Assembly: GCF_016806065.1 (NCBI RefSeq)
Contig: NZ_CP032405.1
Location: 62,001-126,000 of the forward strand
Source: Rhizobium rosettiformans
GTDB lineage: Bacteria; Pseudomonadota; Alphaproteobacteria; Rhizobiales; Rhizobiaceae
Length of the DNA: 64,000 nucleotides
Reading direction: 5' to 3'
The position numbers and the translations under genes were made by a program. Shown piece by piece: positions 15,818 to 24,049 of the stretch. Under the pieces are notes generated by a model. That model ran no database searches, had not been told where the DNA came from, and saw nothing but the letters and a program-made list of their open reading frames with translations. Position 1 is the stretch's first letter. Every line of letters starts with the position of its first letter.

Positions 15818-17487
15818 CACAGGGAACCTCTCAAAGTAAAATCGATCGAGCGGCCGCGCCTGTCTTCATCAAGAGGCGGTCCGCCATTGTGGCCGGCCAT
15901 GCAGGAGCCTGCGATCTTGCGGTTGGTCTCGTAGCCATAGGCGAGCGCCTCCTGGCAGCTCGCGAACCAGGCGAGCGCGCCGGCCGGAGCGGTGTCGCCA
16001 TGACGATCGTAGCCGTCGACGCCCTTGCTCGAATGCTCATCCGGCACCTTGATGATGCCGTTGACATAGGCGAGCGCTTGGTGGTCGGCGAGGATGTCGG
16101 CGTCATAGGGAAAGAGCAGGCTCTTGTCGCCGAAGGCTTCGATATAGGCCGGCATGTTCGTCGCATACCATTTGGCCGACAGCATCACTTCGTGGATGCA
16201 CTCGCCCCAGCGCTGGCGCGCCTTTTCCGCCAGATACTGTCCGTTGCCTCGCGCATCCAGCGCGCCGCCAGTCAGGCGCGGCAGATGATCGCCGATAAAA
16301 AACAGGATGTCCCGCTGCTGGTCGAAGGGAATGTTCTTCAACTCGACGACCAGGCGCGCGCGACGTACGAGGTCGGCGCCGATCTCGAAGACAACGATGG
16401 CGGTCTTGTCTCCCGATCGGGCGAAGTCCTCTCCGAAGCAATGCTCGCGCCCCGGATCGAGGGCGTCGAGAAGCGGCTTCAAAACGCCTTCACAGAACTC
16501 TGAAGCTTGCTCTTCCCGCTCGTAGTCGTCGAGGTTTTTGAAGTCGTCTGGACGATCCCAGCGCACGACGGCCGGAAGATCCCGAGACATGCAGCTCTCG
16601 ATCAGGACGCGCGTCATGGCGGCGCCTTCGGCCTCGGCCGGGATGGCGTCCAGCTCCTGGCGCATCTTGGCGGTGCGCGTGCCGTAGGAGGCGCGGATCT
16701 GCGCTTCCCATTTGTCTTCCTTCTCTTGCGTCCACTCCTCGCCCTTGATCAGGCAAACGCGCTTGTAGAGGCCGTTCCTGACAGCGTCGCCAAAGGAATA
16801 GGTGTGGATGCTGAACGGGTTCTTTCCCGCCCGCGCTTCCTTGATCAGTTCGTTGAAGGGGCTGCTGACACCGTTGTGCGAGGAGATGACGCGAATGCGG
16901 CCGCCCCAGATCAGAAGCGCGTTGACGGCATCGAGCACGTTGCGGACGTCGCGGTGGAATGCCGCCTCATCGATCACGACGGTACCCTGCAGACCGCGAA
17001 TGTTCTCTGGCCGCGAAGACAGCGCCTCGATCCGGAAGCCGGAGGCGAATCGGATGATGAAGCTGGAGATCGCCTGGGTGGAGCCGTCTTCCTTCTGGTC
17101 GAAGAAAATACCGTCCTCGATCGTCAGCATCTCCTTTGCCACGACCTTGGCGAAATGCGCCGCATACCCGATGAACTCGCGGCCCTTCGGCTTGGTGTCA
17201 CCGATGTAGAAGACATTCTGTCCGCCGGCCGATCTTTGGGCAGCGGCGATCAGCGTGCAGTCGAGAGCCTCGGCAAAAGTGACGCCGGTACGTCGGCCCT
17301 TCTCGCAGATCTTCAGGTCGCTCTCATCGGCAATCCAGGACGCCTGATGAGCCATCAGGACGCCTTCAGCCAGCGGGTCTAGATCCTCGGGGATCTCGGC
17401 ACCACGCGGGAACTCAACCGGCAGCTCTTCCGGAACGCGGGCGAGCACCGGCGGATCGGTCCATTGGCCCTTTGGCAGCTCAACCAT
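15817..17487 (-). CDS. terminase large subunit (Mu gp28-like)
   Basis: The 556-residue protein is the DNA packaging motor. An ATPase domain shows an adenine/Walker A-like motif at residues 60-70 (ICEKGRRTGVT) and a Walker B segment GTVVIDEAAF near residue 170. A C-terminal nuclease domain follows, with an acidic GEDFARSGDKTAIVVFE motif. The protein cuts and packages the phage DNA with adjoining host DNA, as Mu does. It overlaps gp27 by eight bases and the portal gene by three. Confidence 0.92.
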   Translation of the reverse strand: MVELPKGQWTDPPVLARVPEELPVEFPRGAEIPEDLDPLAEGVLMAHQASWIADESDLKICEKGRRTGVTFAEALDCTLIAAAQRSAGGQNVFYIGDTKPKGREFIGYAAHFAKVVAKEMLTIEDGIFFDQKEDGSTQAISSFIIRFASGFRIEALSSRPENIRGLQGTVVIDEAAFHRDVRNVLDAVNALLIWGGRIRVISSHNGVSSPFNELIKEARAGKNPFSIHTYSFGDAVRNGLYKRVCLIKGEEWTQEKEDKWEAQIRASYGTRTAKMRQELDAIPAEAEGAAMTRVLIESCMSRDLPAVVRWDRPDDFKNLDDYEREEQASEFCEGVLKPLLDALDPGREHCFGEDFARSGDKTAIVVFEIGADLVRRARLVVELKNIPFDQQRDILFFIGDHLPRLTGGALDARGNGQYLAEKARQRWGECIHEVMLSAKWYATNMPAYIEAFGDKSLLFPYDADILADHQALAYVNGIIKVPDEHSSKGVDGYDRHGDTAPAGALAWFASCQEALAYGYETNRKIAGSCMAGHNGGPPLDEDRRGRSIDFTLRGSL

Positions 17488-18118
17488 TATCGGCTTCGTC
17501 CTTCTTCTTCATCGGGCGAACGCCGAGGAAGTCACGACGTGCCCGCGCGATCGCAGCCTTGGAAATGCCGGGCTCGTGGGAGAGCGTGTCGAGTGCCTTC
17601 TCCGCCTTCGCCTTCATCTCGGCCTCGATTTGCTTCAGCTTTGCATCGGCTTCGAGCTTTGCGCGGCGGTTCGAGCTGCTCACCTGGGCAGCGGAGGCAG
17701 CGCGCAGCGCGTTCGCCAATTCCATTGCACCCTTCGTGCTGATGCCGGCCTCGCCACTCGATTGCAGGATTTCGAAGATCAGCGTCTTCAGCGCCTCGGC
17801 CGCGATCAAGGTGAGATCATCGGAGCCGGCAGCATCCATGCGCTCGGACAAGGTCGCGGCAATTTCGCGCGTCTGTTCGAGTCGCCGTGAGATCATCGCG
17901 AGGCGGACGCTGTAGCGATTGAAGGCAGAGAAGGACGGAATGTCGAAATCAATTCCCTGCTCGCCCTGAAGAGCAATCAGCTTCTGTTTGAATTCACCGT
18001 AGATCTCGACCTGCGTCCGCGTGCGATCAGCCAGCTCCTGAGATGCCCAGCCGACAATCGGCTCGCACTCGTCTGGCAATTGATCGATTGCGGTCAGGCG
18101 CCCGCGTCCCTTGGCCAT
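17480..18118 (-). CDS. DUF3486 protein, probable small terminase (Mu gp27-like)
   Basis: The 212-residue protein begins MAKGRGRLTAIDQLPDECEP and has a predicted HTH region (VEIYGEFKQKL, then FNRYSVRLAMISRRLEQTREIAATLSERM), followed by an all-helical charged C-terminal half. This is the DUF3486 family, which sits directly before the large terminase in Mu relatives and acts as the DNA-recognition subunit. It lies three bases after gp26. Confidence 0.85.
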   Translation of the reverse strand: MAKGRGRLTAIDQLPDECEPIVGWASQELADRTRTQVEIYGEFKQKLIALQGEQGIDFDIPSFSAFNRYSVRLAMISRRLEQTREIAATLSERMDAAGSDDLTLIAAEALKTLIFEILQSSGEAGISTKGAMELANALRAASAAQVSSSNRRAKLEADAKLKQIEAEMKAKAEKALDTLSHEPGISKAAIARARRDFLGVRPMKKKDEADNG

Positions 18119-18120
18119 GG

Positions 18121-18435
18121 TCAGGCTCCCGGCCGCGACGGACGCTTGACGCCTTCGATGACATAGTGCCGATCAAGATGGCGCCGTCCAAGTTCGGTCA
18201 GCGTGGCGATCTTCACCGTGCCAGCATTGACCACCTTCACGGCGCTCATCAGTTCGAGGTAGTCGATCTGCTGATGCACCCAGGCGCGCGGCATGTGGAT
18301 CGCAAACTGGGCAAGCACCGGCTCCAGAATGGAAGAATTGAGGCTCTCATTGGTCTGTTCGCCGAGAGCCTTGAGGATGATCAGCCGGGCTTCTTCCTGC
18401 ATGATCTGTGCGTAATCCATGGCGAGATCACTCAT
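18121..18435 (-). CDS. Mu gp26-like phage protein (VpaChn25_0724 family)
   Basis: The 104-residue protein has the family pattern: EEARLIILKALGEQTNESLNSSILEPVLAQFA, then HMPRAWVHQQIDYLELMSAVKV. It looks like a winged-helix fold. Its role is not known. In Mu relatives it always lies between the DUF2730 gene and the small terminase gene, as here, with an ATGA overlap to the former. Confidence 0.8.
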   Translation of the reverse strand: MSDLAMDYAQIMQEEARLIILKALGEQTNESLNSSILEPVLAQFAIHMPRAWVHQQIDYLELMSAVKVVNAGTVKIATLTELGRRHLDRHYVIEGVKRPSRPGA

Positions 18436-18794
18436 TTGCGTGCTTGCTCCATCAAAGTCTCTTGCAGTCTTTCCCCGATCGCCTCGATTGGCTTCAGGCG
18501 CTCGGCCATGACGTTCAGCTTGCCGTTGATCTCGCTCATCGCGAGTTCCATCCGGTGCGTTGTCGACCGGTCCGGCAGATGCTTGATTTCCCCTTCGATC
18601 GCCTGGATGCGGCGGTCGTATTCGATGAGCTTGCTCTCCGCCTTTGAGAGACGCTCATCCATCTTCTTCTCGATCGATAGCAGCTTCTCGCTGAGTGTCT
18701 TTTCGCCAGAAGAGAAATAGCCCTTAAGGTGTCCAAGGAGAGCGAGGGACGCCAGCGCGGTGTTGACGTAAAGCAGGTATTCGGCTGGGGTCAT
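18432..18794 (-). CDS. DUF2730 membrane-anchored coiled-coil protein (Mu gp25-like)
   Basis: The 120-residue protein has one N-terminal membrane segment (residues 5-24) followed by a long coiled coil (about 28-118). This matches DUF2730, found at this place in Mu relatives. The start MTPAEYLLY is chosen because it overlaps the zinc-finger gene stop by four bases; a longer frame only reads through that gene. Function is unknown, possibly linked to lysis (spanin- or antiholin-like) because of position and topology. Confidence 0.75.
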   Translation of the reverse strand: MTPAEYLLYVNTALASLALLGHLKGYFSSGEKTLSEKLLSIEKKMDERLSKAESKLIEYDRRIQAIEGEIKHLPDRSTTHRMELAMSEINGKLNVMAERLKPIEAIGERLQETLMEQARK

Positions 18795-19009
18795 CGGAGA
18801 TAGGCTTCCTTCTCGGTCATCTCCTGGCATTCCAGGCAACGGGTGGCAGACGGGTAGACTTGGCGGCGGGCAAGCGAGATGGAGGCGCCGCAATCGACGC
18901 ACTCCTCGGTGCCCATCTGCTTTAACGCCTTTCGGGCAGCATTCAGTTTCGCCTGGCGTTCCTGTTCGACCCGCTCTTCACCGATCTCGCGGTCGAAATC
19001 ACTGTACAT
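18791..19009 (-). CDS. DksA/TraR-type C4 zinc-finger protein
   Basis: The 72-residue protein carries a C-x2-C-x17-C-x2-C zinc finger (CVDCGASISLARRQV, then CLECQ) after a basic helical region, as in short phage TraR/DksA proteins. Such proteins can bind the secondary channel of RNA polymerase and mimic DksA plus ppGpp; that role is known for TraR and inferred here. The start MYSDFDREIG has GGCGGGG upstream and overlaps the holin gene by 11 bases. Confidence 0.85.
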   Translation of the reverse strand: MYSDFDREIGEERVEQERQAKLNAARKALKQMGTEECVDCGASISLARRQVYPSATRCLECQEMTEKEAYLR

Positions 19010-19532
19010 TCGGACCCCGCCAGGTCTTGACCGCCTCAACCGCCTGGCGCCCGATTTCCTTCACAGTATGACCGCCCATGTAGAGGCTAATAAACCAGCC
19101 AGTGAGCGTCATGAGAGTGGCGCTGTCGATCGGGTCAAGAGCGACACCGAAGGCCTTCAGCACCGGAAAAAGAAGGAAAGCGCAGACCCAGAGGAAGGCG
19201 AGCAGATACATCCAGCCCCAGCGCCAGGCGCTCTGCCAGAACCCTTCCTGCAGCTCGGCCTGGAGCAGCTCGAACTGCCCCTTTAGACCCGCCTCATAGA
19301 GCGCGATCATCTCGGGCGCTTCCGCCTCCACCTGGCGCACGGCCTCTTCGATCTTGCTGACGGGTGCCGCCGATAGCTGGTCGGGCGCAACTCCAGCCTT
19401 CTCGGCAACAGCGTCGATGACGGCGCCGGCCAGATCGCCGCTCACGCCGCCGATCTTCTTCTCAATGATGCTCTTGATGATCGGAGCCCCGATCTTGGCG
19501 GCCATGCCGAGGATCACTGCGGATGCAGACAT
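18999..19532 (-). CDS. holin-like membrane protein (3TM type)
   Basis: The 177-residue protein has an amphipathic N-terminal half and two membrane segments (about residues 117-137 and 147-162), separated by a short loop. The pattern WRWGWMYLLAFLWVCAFLLFPV is like the 3TM holins of gene transfer agents and alphaproteobacterial phages. It follows the lysozyme gene by one base, so it most likely lets the lysozyme reach the cell wall. Start at 19532 fits the upstream stop; the longer frame overlaps the lysozyme gene. Confidence 0.7.
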   Translation of the reverse strand: MSASAVILGMAAKIGAPIIKSIIEKKIGGVSGDLAGAVIDAVAEKAGVAPDQLSAAPVSKIEEAVRQVEAEAPEMIALYEAGLKGQFELLQAELQEGFWQSAWRWGWMYLLAFLWVCAFLLFPVLKAFGVALDPIDSATLMTLTGWFISLYMGGHTVKEIGRQAVEAVKTWRGPNVQ

Positions 19533-19533
19533 G

Positions 19534-20517
19534 TCAGAAGCTCCGGAGGAAGGTTGCAACACGGGGAGCCTTATCGGCGATCCGCGCGGCTATGACGTCG
19601 CGGTACCGGTAGGCCTGCCAGGCGAGATAGAGGATTGCGACGGCTGCAACGCCGAGGCCGATAGCCGTGGCGATCTGATCGGGGGCTACGGCAGAAGGAT
19701 CGACGGGTGCAGGCCCGGTGACAGCTCCGGCGACCTGGTCGCCGCCTGCCACGCCAGCACCGCCAGCCGTCGCAACGGAGCCTTGAGCTGCCTTCGAGCG
19801 GGCATCGAGTTCACGCTGAAGGGTGGCGAGCGTGGCCATCCCGACCTTGCCGTCAACCGTCAGGTCATGGGCCTTCTGGAACATCTCGACGGCAACGCGG
19901 TCAATGGCACCGGTCGGCGCGCCGGCATTGTAGCCAAGTTTCACCAGCGCCTTCTTGGCTTCCTCGATCTCGGCCGTCGTCAGTGAAATCACGATTGCTG
20001 CATGGGAGCCAATCCGCGAGTCGACCGGCGTCTGGATACCCGTGACCGAACGCTCGATTTCGGCCGGGAAGCGGCCGTCGAGAAGAAGGGTTGCTTCCTC
20101 GGCACGGCGCCGTGTCAGACCAGGCATCACCTTGCCGTTGCCCTTATTCCACATCAGCAGGCGGCGGCGTGTGTCGATCGGATCATTCGAAAGGAAGGAT
20201 TTGACCCAGGAAGCAGAATGGATCTTGCCGGTGTTGTAGTCGAAGCTCGTGCCGGCATCGAGCGCGTGCTGGCTGCAGCTGTCGCCGAGAGCCTTCAGGA
20301 CGCGCGGTAGATAGTTTCGCTTCAGGGCAAGATCTACCAGGCGATCATTCTCAGCCTCGGTGATGACCATGCCGGGCTTAACGGTAATGACGCCCGATGC
20401 CGTCGTCAGGCCAGCGCCGATCGTCCAGATCCCGGCCGGGCAGCGATAGGCCTTCTTCACCACGCCCTCGTGAGCGTAGAGGAACTCTCGCCCTTTCGGG
20501 CTAACGGATCTTGTCAT
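19534..20517 (-). CDS. GH24 lysozyme with peptidoglycan-binding domain and C-terminal membrane segment
   Basis: The 327-residue protein is the phage endolysin. Residues 5-150 form a T4-lysozyme-type (GH24) domain with HEGVVKKAYRCPAGIWTIGAG; the catalytic positions are Glu17 and Thr32, while the usual Asp is replaced by Cys26, a variant also seen in other family members. Residues about 185-238 form a peptidoglycan-binding domain. A Gly/Ala linker leads to a C-terminal membrane segment (about 283-303). It has no N-terminal signal, so the holin or the C-terminal anchor must handle export. Confidence 0.88.
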   Translation of the reverse strand: MTRSVSPKGREFLYAHEGVVKKAYRCPAGIWTIGAGLTTASGVITVKPGMVITEAENDRLVDLALKRNYLPRVLKALGDSCSQHALDAGTSFDYNTGKIHSASWVKSFLSNDPIDTRRRLLMWNKGNGKVMPGLTRRRAEEATLLLDGRFPAEIERSVTGIQTPVDSRIGSHAAIVISLTTAEIEEAKKALVKLGYNAGAPTGAIDRVAVEMFQKAHDLTVDGKVGMATLATLQRELDARSKAAQGSVATAGGAGVAGGDQVAGAVTGPAPVDPSAVAPDQIATAIGLGVAAVAILYLAWQAYRYRDVIAARIADKAPRVATFLRSF

Positions 20518-20618
20518 GATGGGCTCCAGAAATGAGACTGGCCGAACGGGCTAGTGATCTGGAGCGAAAGTAACGGCAGGTTGCGCGTCGAGGCATGCCC
20601 GCCAACGTGGGCGGCAGG
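20518..20618. promoter_or_regulatory. intergenic region between Mor and the late/lysis genes
   Basis: This 101-base gap lies where the first late promoter is expected, after the Mor gene and before the lysozyme gene. It contains CTCCAG and CTGGAG, 32 bases apart, as a possible dyad and a weak GC-rich hairpin near 20597-20617. I see no clear -10 or -35 pair, which fits a promoter that needs an activator such as Mor. The role is inferred from position. Confidence 0.35.
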
Positions 20619-20990
20619 CTAGAAGAGGTCCATTTGTCGTGGATCGGCGGGCTTTTCGCCCCGTCCTGGATTGGCTGAACGCGCTCGCCTGATGAGACGC
20701 TCCACACCACTTTCGGTCAAACCGAGACGCCGGGCGATATCGCGGTTGCCGAGGCCTGCTTCGCGGTACCGGAGCGCACGAAACTCGCGAGCAAGCGGAA
20801 CCTTGATATAGCCGCCCGGATAGAGTTTGGAAAGACGGGCTGCATGATCAAATCCGATCGTTTGCGGAAGCTCCGAGCGGCCCGGATCTGCGGGCACGTA
20901 AAGCCGCATGCCGGCATGCGCTTCGACCAGGGCGAAGAAGCCTTCGTCGCCCAGCGTCGTCATAAGCTCGCCAACCAGATCTTCGCTCAT
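20619..20990 (-). CDS. Mor-family transcription activator
   Basis: The 123-residue protein belongs to the Mor/C family of Mu middle and late gene activators. It has an N-terminal dimerisation helix pair, a central GGYIKVPLAREFRALRYREAG segment, and a C-terminal HTH (RDIARRLGLTESGVERLIRRAR). Mor dimers bind promoters lacking a -35 element. Only one such gene is present in the window, lying directly before the lysis and late genes, so it probably switches on the late operon itself. Confidence 0.9.
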   Translation of the reverse strand: MSEDLVGELMTTLGDEGFFALVEAHAGMRLYVPADPGRSELPQTIGFDHAARLSKLYPGGYIKVPLAREFRALRYREAGLGNRDIARRLGLTESGVERLIRRARSANPGRGEKPADPRQMDLF

Positions 20991-21181
20991 CTCTTCCCCG
21001 CTATGCCGAGGCGAAGCTCGATCTCAATCTGTCGGGCGGTCAGCATGCGCAGCTGCTCTTCGCGGTGAATGCGGGTGCGGACATCCACACTGCCGCGTTG
21101 AAGCTTGCGCTGCAGCTCCAGGCGCTCACGCCGGATCTTGTCCAGCTCCATGGCGTCGAAGAGCGGCAGCGCGGTGGCCAT
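20987..21181 (-). CDS. small coiled-coil protein, unknown
   Basis: I do not recognise this 64-residue protein. It is a charged helix (DKIRRERLELQRKLQRGS, then RIHREEQLRMLTARQIEIEL) with little else. It overlaps Mor by four bases and the ASCH gene by one, so it is expressed with them. The start MATALPLF is the one that fits the upstream stop. Confidence 0.6.
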   Translation of the reverse strand: MATALPLFDAMELDKIRRERLELQRKLQRGSVDVRTRIHREEQLRMLTARQIEIELRLGIAGKR

Positions 21182-21618
21182 CAGGGTCGAGCCTCCCAAC
21201 GGATGATGACGCCCTGGAAGATCGAACCGGGATTTTCGGCTGCCCAGAAGCGCCCCATGGTTTCACGGGCGGAAGCACCGATCAGCTTGGGCGGTGCGAT
21301 GCCCTGCAGGCGAGTGGGATCGAAACCATCAGAGACGGCAAACGCTTCGATCTCGTCCCGGTGCAGCGGCGTCCCGTCAACCTCGATGTAGGCAATGCCG
21401 GCCTCGATCAGATCCGACGACATGATGACGATCGGCAGGACAGCGATGCAGATCGGGTCCGGGATGATCTTTCGGCAATGGCGGGTGCGCAGGCCAGTGA
21501 AGAGCTGCACCGGCTCGCCGACATGGGCGTGACGACGTCGGTGACCCCGGATGGTATGGCCCTTGCTACCGTCCTCGATCTGAGGCGCGAAATACTTCTT
21601 GAAGCCGTAGGCGACCAT
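21181..21618 (-). CDS. ASCH-domain protein
   Basis: The 145-residue protein has the phage ASCH pattern: MVAYGFKKYFAPQIEDGSK, then HTIRGHRRRHAHVGEPVQLFTGLRTRHCRKI. ASCH domains have a PUA-like fold and bind RNA or modified nucleotides; some are nucleases or amidohydrolases on modified bases. Here the gene sits beside a DUF1643 gene and a DNA methyltransferase, so a role in nucleic-acid modification is possible but inferred. The start at 21618 overlaps the upstream stop (TAATG). Confidence 0.78.
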   Translation of the reverse strand: MVAYGFKKYFAPQIEDGSKGHTIRGHRRRHAHVGEPVQLFTGLRTRHCRKIIPDPICIAVLPIVIMSSDLIEAGIAYIEVDGTPLHRDEIEAFAVSDGFDPTRLQGIAPPKLIGASARETMGRFWAAENPGSIFQGVIIRWEARP

Positions 21619-22163
21619 TAGTTCCAAGCCTCCAGGTAGACTATGGGTTGCTGATCGCGGGGAATGCGGTGCTGGCCACGGGCCATTGGATGTTTGGGAT
21701 GGCCGTCCTTTGTCCGACCGAGGCAGATCAAAGTGACGCCTTGAGAGACCGCCCGATTGGCGAACCACTTATCCAAGCCGTCGAGTTCTCCGCCACAGCC
21801 CCATGCGACAAGCATCCGGCCACCTTGCGTCTTCGAGAACTCGATAGCGGCCTGCAGGTGCTTGGAGTTGTCCGGCCCGCTGCGAACGCCTTCGACCTGG
21901 CGGAACATCTCCTTCGGTTGAGAAGCGCGGAATGCGTAGAGATTGACGATCCGAATGCCGCCGTAGCCCCAAAGAGTGGCAAAGTGAGTAAGAGCCAGAA
22001 CCGTCTGATCGTTCACCTTCGCATCCGCGCGGCTCGGGTTGAGCATGCAGACGACGAGGATTGGCTTGCTTCCGTCCCAGATCCTCTCCAGCTCGTAGCG
22101 ATAGGTCTCGCAAAGCGACAGGATCGCGGTCCAACGCGCTTCGGGTCCAAACAGGTCTGCCAT
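21618..22163 (-). CDS. DUF1643 protein
   Basis: The 181-residue protein matches DUF1643: RYELERIWDGSKPILVVCMLNPSRADAKVNDQT, then FATLWGYGGIRIVNLYAFRAS and the MLVAWGCGG stretch. The family has a compact alpha/beta fold related to uracil-DNA glycosylase-like proteins, but its reaction is not known. It is often carried by phages near modification genes. Start MADLFGPEARW overlaps the methyltransferase stop. Confidence 0.8.
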   Translation of the reverse strand: MADLFGPEARWTAILSLCETYRYELERIWDGSKPILVVCMLNPSRADAKVNDQTVLALTHFATLWGYGGIRIVNLYAFRASQPKEMFRQVEGVRSGPDNSKHLQAAIEFSKTQGGRMLVAWGCGGELDGLDKWFANRAVSQGVTLICLGRTKDGHPKHPMARGQHRIPRDQQPIVYLEAWN

Positions 22164-22891
22164 CACGCACCCACCTTTTCTGCCGCGACGCGCGAGGCTT
22201 CTTCCTTGCGCTTGGCCAGCCGACGCTTCGCCTCGCCAGGTGTGGCGAGTGCCATGTCGCTCTGCTTCGTGTAGGTTTTCTCCATGCCTGGACGCAGCCA
22301 GATCGGTGGCTGCGGCGGCATGCCGTCCACCCATGCAAGCCAGACATAGTCCGTGGCGCTGGAAAGCTCGGGATCCCAGACACCTTCCATCAGCGACACG
22401 CGCTCGGCGAAATGCACCACGAAGGTAGGCGGGTTCGGACCGTAAATCAGGCTATACCGCTCCTGGCCGGAAAGCCAGGAGACGCGGACGAAGAAGGCAA
22501 CGCCGCGCCGAGCGATCTTCAAAGCGGTGTCGAAGAAGCTTTGAGCGATGTTGAAAGGCGGGTTGACGAAGAGCCAATCGGGCACGATACGGCCATCGGC
22601 TTCAAGGCTTGCCCGGCTCTCGAAGGTGAAATCACGGATCGGCGGATTGAAGCCCCAATCATGGACGTCCGAATACTCGACCTGGCGGAAAACCTCGCGC
22701 AGCGGCACGACCATATGGCCACCGCCGCAGCACGGATCGAGCGCAGTCATCTCCGAGAGAGGGAACCAGAAGTTCTGCCGAGGGATCAACACCTCGTGTA
22801 GCATGGCGCGGGTCGCCCAGGGCGGCGTCGGGAAATAGTCCAGGCTGTCGGCCGCCTGGTGGCGTTGGTTCATGACGTGGACGGTGCTCAT
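22163..22891 (-). CDS. DNA adenine-type methyltransferase
   Basis: The 242-residue protein has the order of a SAM-dependent N6-adenine methyltransferase: SAM-binding motif LDPCCGGGHMVVPL (about residues 55-70) and catalytic motif IV VNPPFNIAQSFF. There is no adjacent restriction enzyme gene, so it is probably an orphan enzyme that marks phage DNA against host nucleases or affects regulation, as Dam does for mom in Mu. The start overlaps the upstream stop (ATGA). Recognition sequence cannot be predicted. Confidence 0.85.
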   Translation of the reverse strand: MSTVHVMNQRHQAADSLDYFPTPPWATRAMLHEVLIPRQNFWFPLSEMTALDPCCGGGHMVVPLREVFRQVEYSDVHDWGFNPPIRDFTFESRASLEADGRIVPDWLFVNPPFNIAQSFFDTALKIARRGVAFFVRVSWLSGQERYSLIYGPNPPTFVVHFAERVSLMEGVWDPELSSATDYVWLAWVDGMPPQPPIWLRPGMEKTYTKQSDMALATPGEAKRRLAKRKEEASRVAAEKVGA

Positions 22892-23211
22892 CACGCCACC
22901 GCCTTTCGATCGTCGAGGCGTTGCAGCCGATAGCCGACACCCCAGCGAAGCTCGACGGTCCAGCCAAGCGTGGAGAGCCTCGGCCGCATGCGAGAGATAA
23001 CCACCTTGATCGCGTTCGACGGGTCCAGAGGACCGCCATCCGGACGATCCCCATAAACGGCGTCGACCAGTGAGGTCATCGGCGTGAAACGATGCCGCCC
23101 AGCCACGAGAGCTTCCAGGATCAGGGTCTCCGTGCGGGTGAGCTCGGCGATGTCTATCCCGGAAAAGTCGCCCATGGGCTGGCCGCAGTGGGTGCAGAGA
23201 AGCTTCGCCAT
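22891..23211 (-). CDS. winged-helix DNA-binding protein (OmpR C-terminal type)
   Basis: The 106-residue protein starts with a short C-x2-C segment (LCTHCGQP) and continues as an OmpR-like winged helix: ELTRTETLILEALVAGRHRFTPMTSLVDAVYG, NAIKVVISRMRPRL, then VELRWGVGYRL. The pattern fits response-regulator output domains without a receiver domain. It probably acts as a regulator in the middle stage of the phage cycle. The ATG at 23211 has AAGGCGG upstream; a GTG three bases earlier is possible. Confidence 0.75.
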   Translation of the reverse strand: MAKLLCTHCGQPMGDFSGIDIAELTRTETLILEALVAGRHRFTPMTSLVDAVYGDRPDGGPLDPSNAIKVVISRMRPRLSTLGWTVELRWGVGYRLQRLDDRKAVA

Positions 23212-23858
23212 CACGCACCGCCTTTCGCCGCACGGACACGCTCGCCCAGTGCGTTCATCACCCGCTGCCAGTCGCTATCGACAAGGTGGCTGAGCACCTG
23301 CGCGTCTTGCCGGCCGGAGAGACGGATGGCCTCTTGGTCGAAGCCCTGGCGGGTAATGAGGCCCGCGCCTGGATGAAGAATGCGCCACTGCGCCCATGCG
23401 ATCTTTGCACCATCGCGCTGCAGCCACTCGTATCCATTGGTGTTGCCGAAGCCGACGCCGGCTTCACGCTTCAGCCAGCCCTTCAGCGCCTCGATCGCGG
23501 CCCGGCCGTCGTCGGCGTAATGCAGGAATCGGGTATGATCGAGACCGGTTTGGCGCTTGACGAAGGCCAGCAGCGCCGTGTCCCGGCGATCCTTGACGAC
23601 GCCGAGATTGTAGCCGGCGATCCAGAGCGCCTGGAGCTTCTTGGCATACTTGCCCGTCAGCCCCTTCACCTTCTCCTTGCCCTCGGCCGGCTTGAAGCCG
23701 TCGTTGCGCAGAACGGTCAGGACGCGCTGGCGCTCCTGCTCGGTCATATCCTTCACCGACGACTTGCCGGTGATGTTGGTGAGCTTGGCCCGGTAGGTGT
23801 CCTCATCCAGGCAGAGCTGCTTCTTGGCAACGTGGATGGCGGCGATCGAGGAGGTCAT
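23211..23858 (-). CDS. gemA: regulatory protein GemA (Mu gp16, DUF1018)
   Basis: The 215-residue protein is the Mu GemA/gp16 family member: IAAIHVAKKQLCLDEDTYRAKLTNITGKSS, a middle LQALWIAGYNLGVVKDRRDTALLAFVKRQTGL segment, and a basic C-terminal part. GemA affects host gene expression and DNA supercoiling in Mu. It lies in the semi-early region, as in Mu, and overlaps its neighbours by three or four bases. Confidence 0.88.
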   Translation of the reverse strand: MTSSIAAIHVAKKQLCLDEDTYRAKLTNITGKSSVKDMTEQERQRVLTVLRNDGFKPAEGKEKVKGLTGKYAKKLQALWIAGYNLGVVKDRRDTALLAFVKRQTGLDHTRFLHYADDGRAAIEALKGWLKREAGVGFGNTNGYEWLQRDGAKIAWAQWRILHPGAGLITRQGFDQEAIRLSGRQDAQVLSHLVDSDWQRVMNALGERVRAAKGGA

Positions 23859-24049
23859 GGAAGCCTCCTGTCGATCTGGCTGGCCAGCGTGTCGAGGTTG
23901 AACTCGGCAAGCACCAAGGCCCCGCGTTTCGTATTCTCGACCAGGCGTGCATAGGCCTCGCCCTCATGCTCGACGATCTCGTGACCATCGCGCTTGTATT
24001 CGTCGATGACGATGGCCCGGATGCGCTCCCGACGGGTGAGTTCGGTCAT
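23855..24049 (-). CDS. small protein of unknown function
   Basis: The 64-residue protein (MTELTRRERIRAIVIDEYKR onward) is charged and probably helical, with no motif I can name. It overlaps GemA and the next gene by four bases each, so it is part of the same transcript and is likely real. Confidence 0.6.
   Translation of the reverse strand: MTELTRRERIRAIVIDEYKRDGHEIVEHEGEAYARLVENTKRGALVLAEFNLDTLASQIDRRLP

Noticed and set aside
20597..20617. A possible terminator after the Mor gene
   Set aside because: The GC-rich arms pair only with a bulge and no T-run follows on the minus strand.
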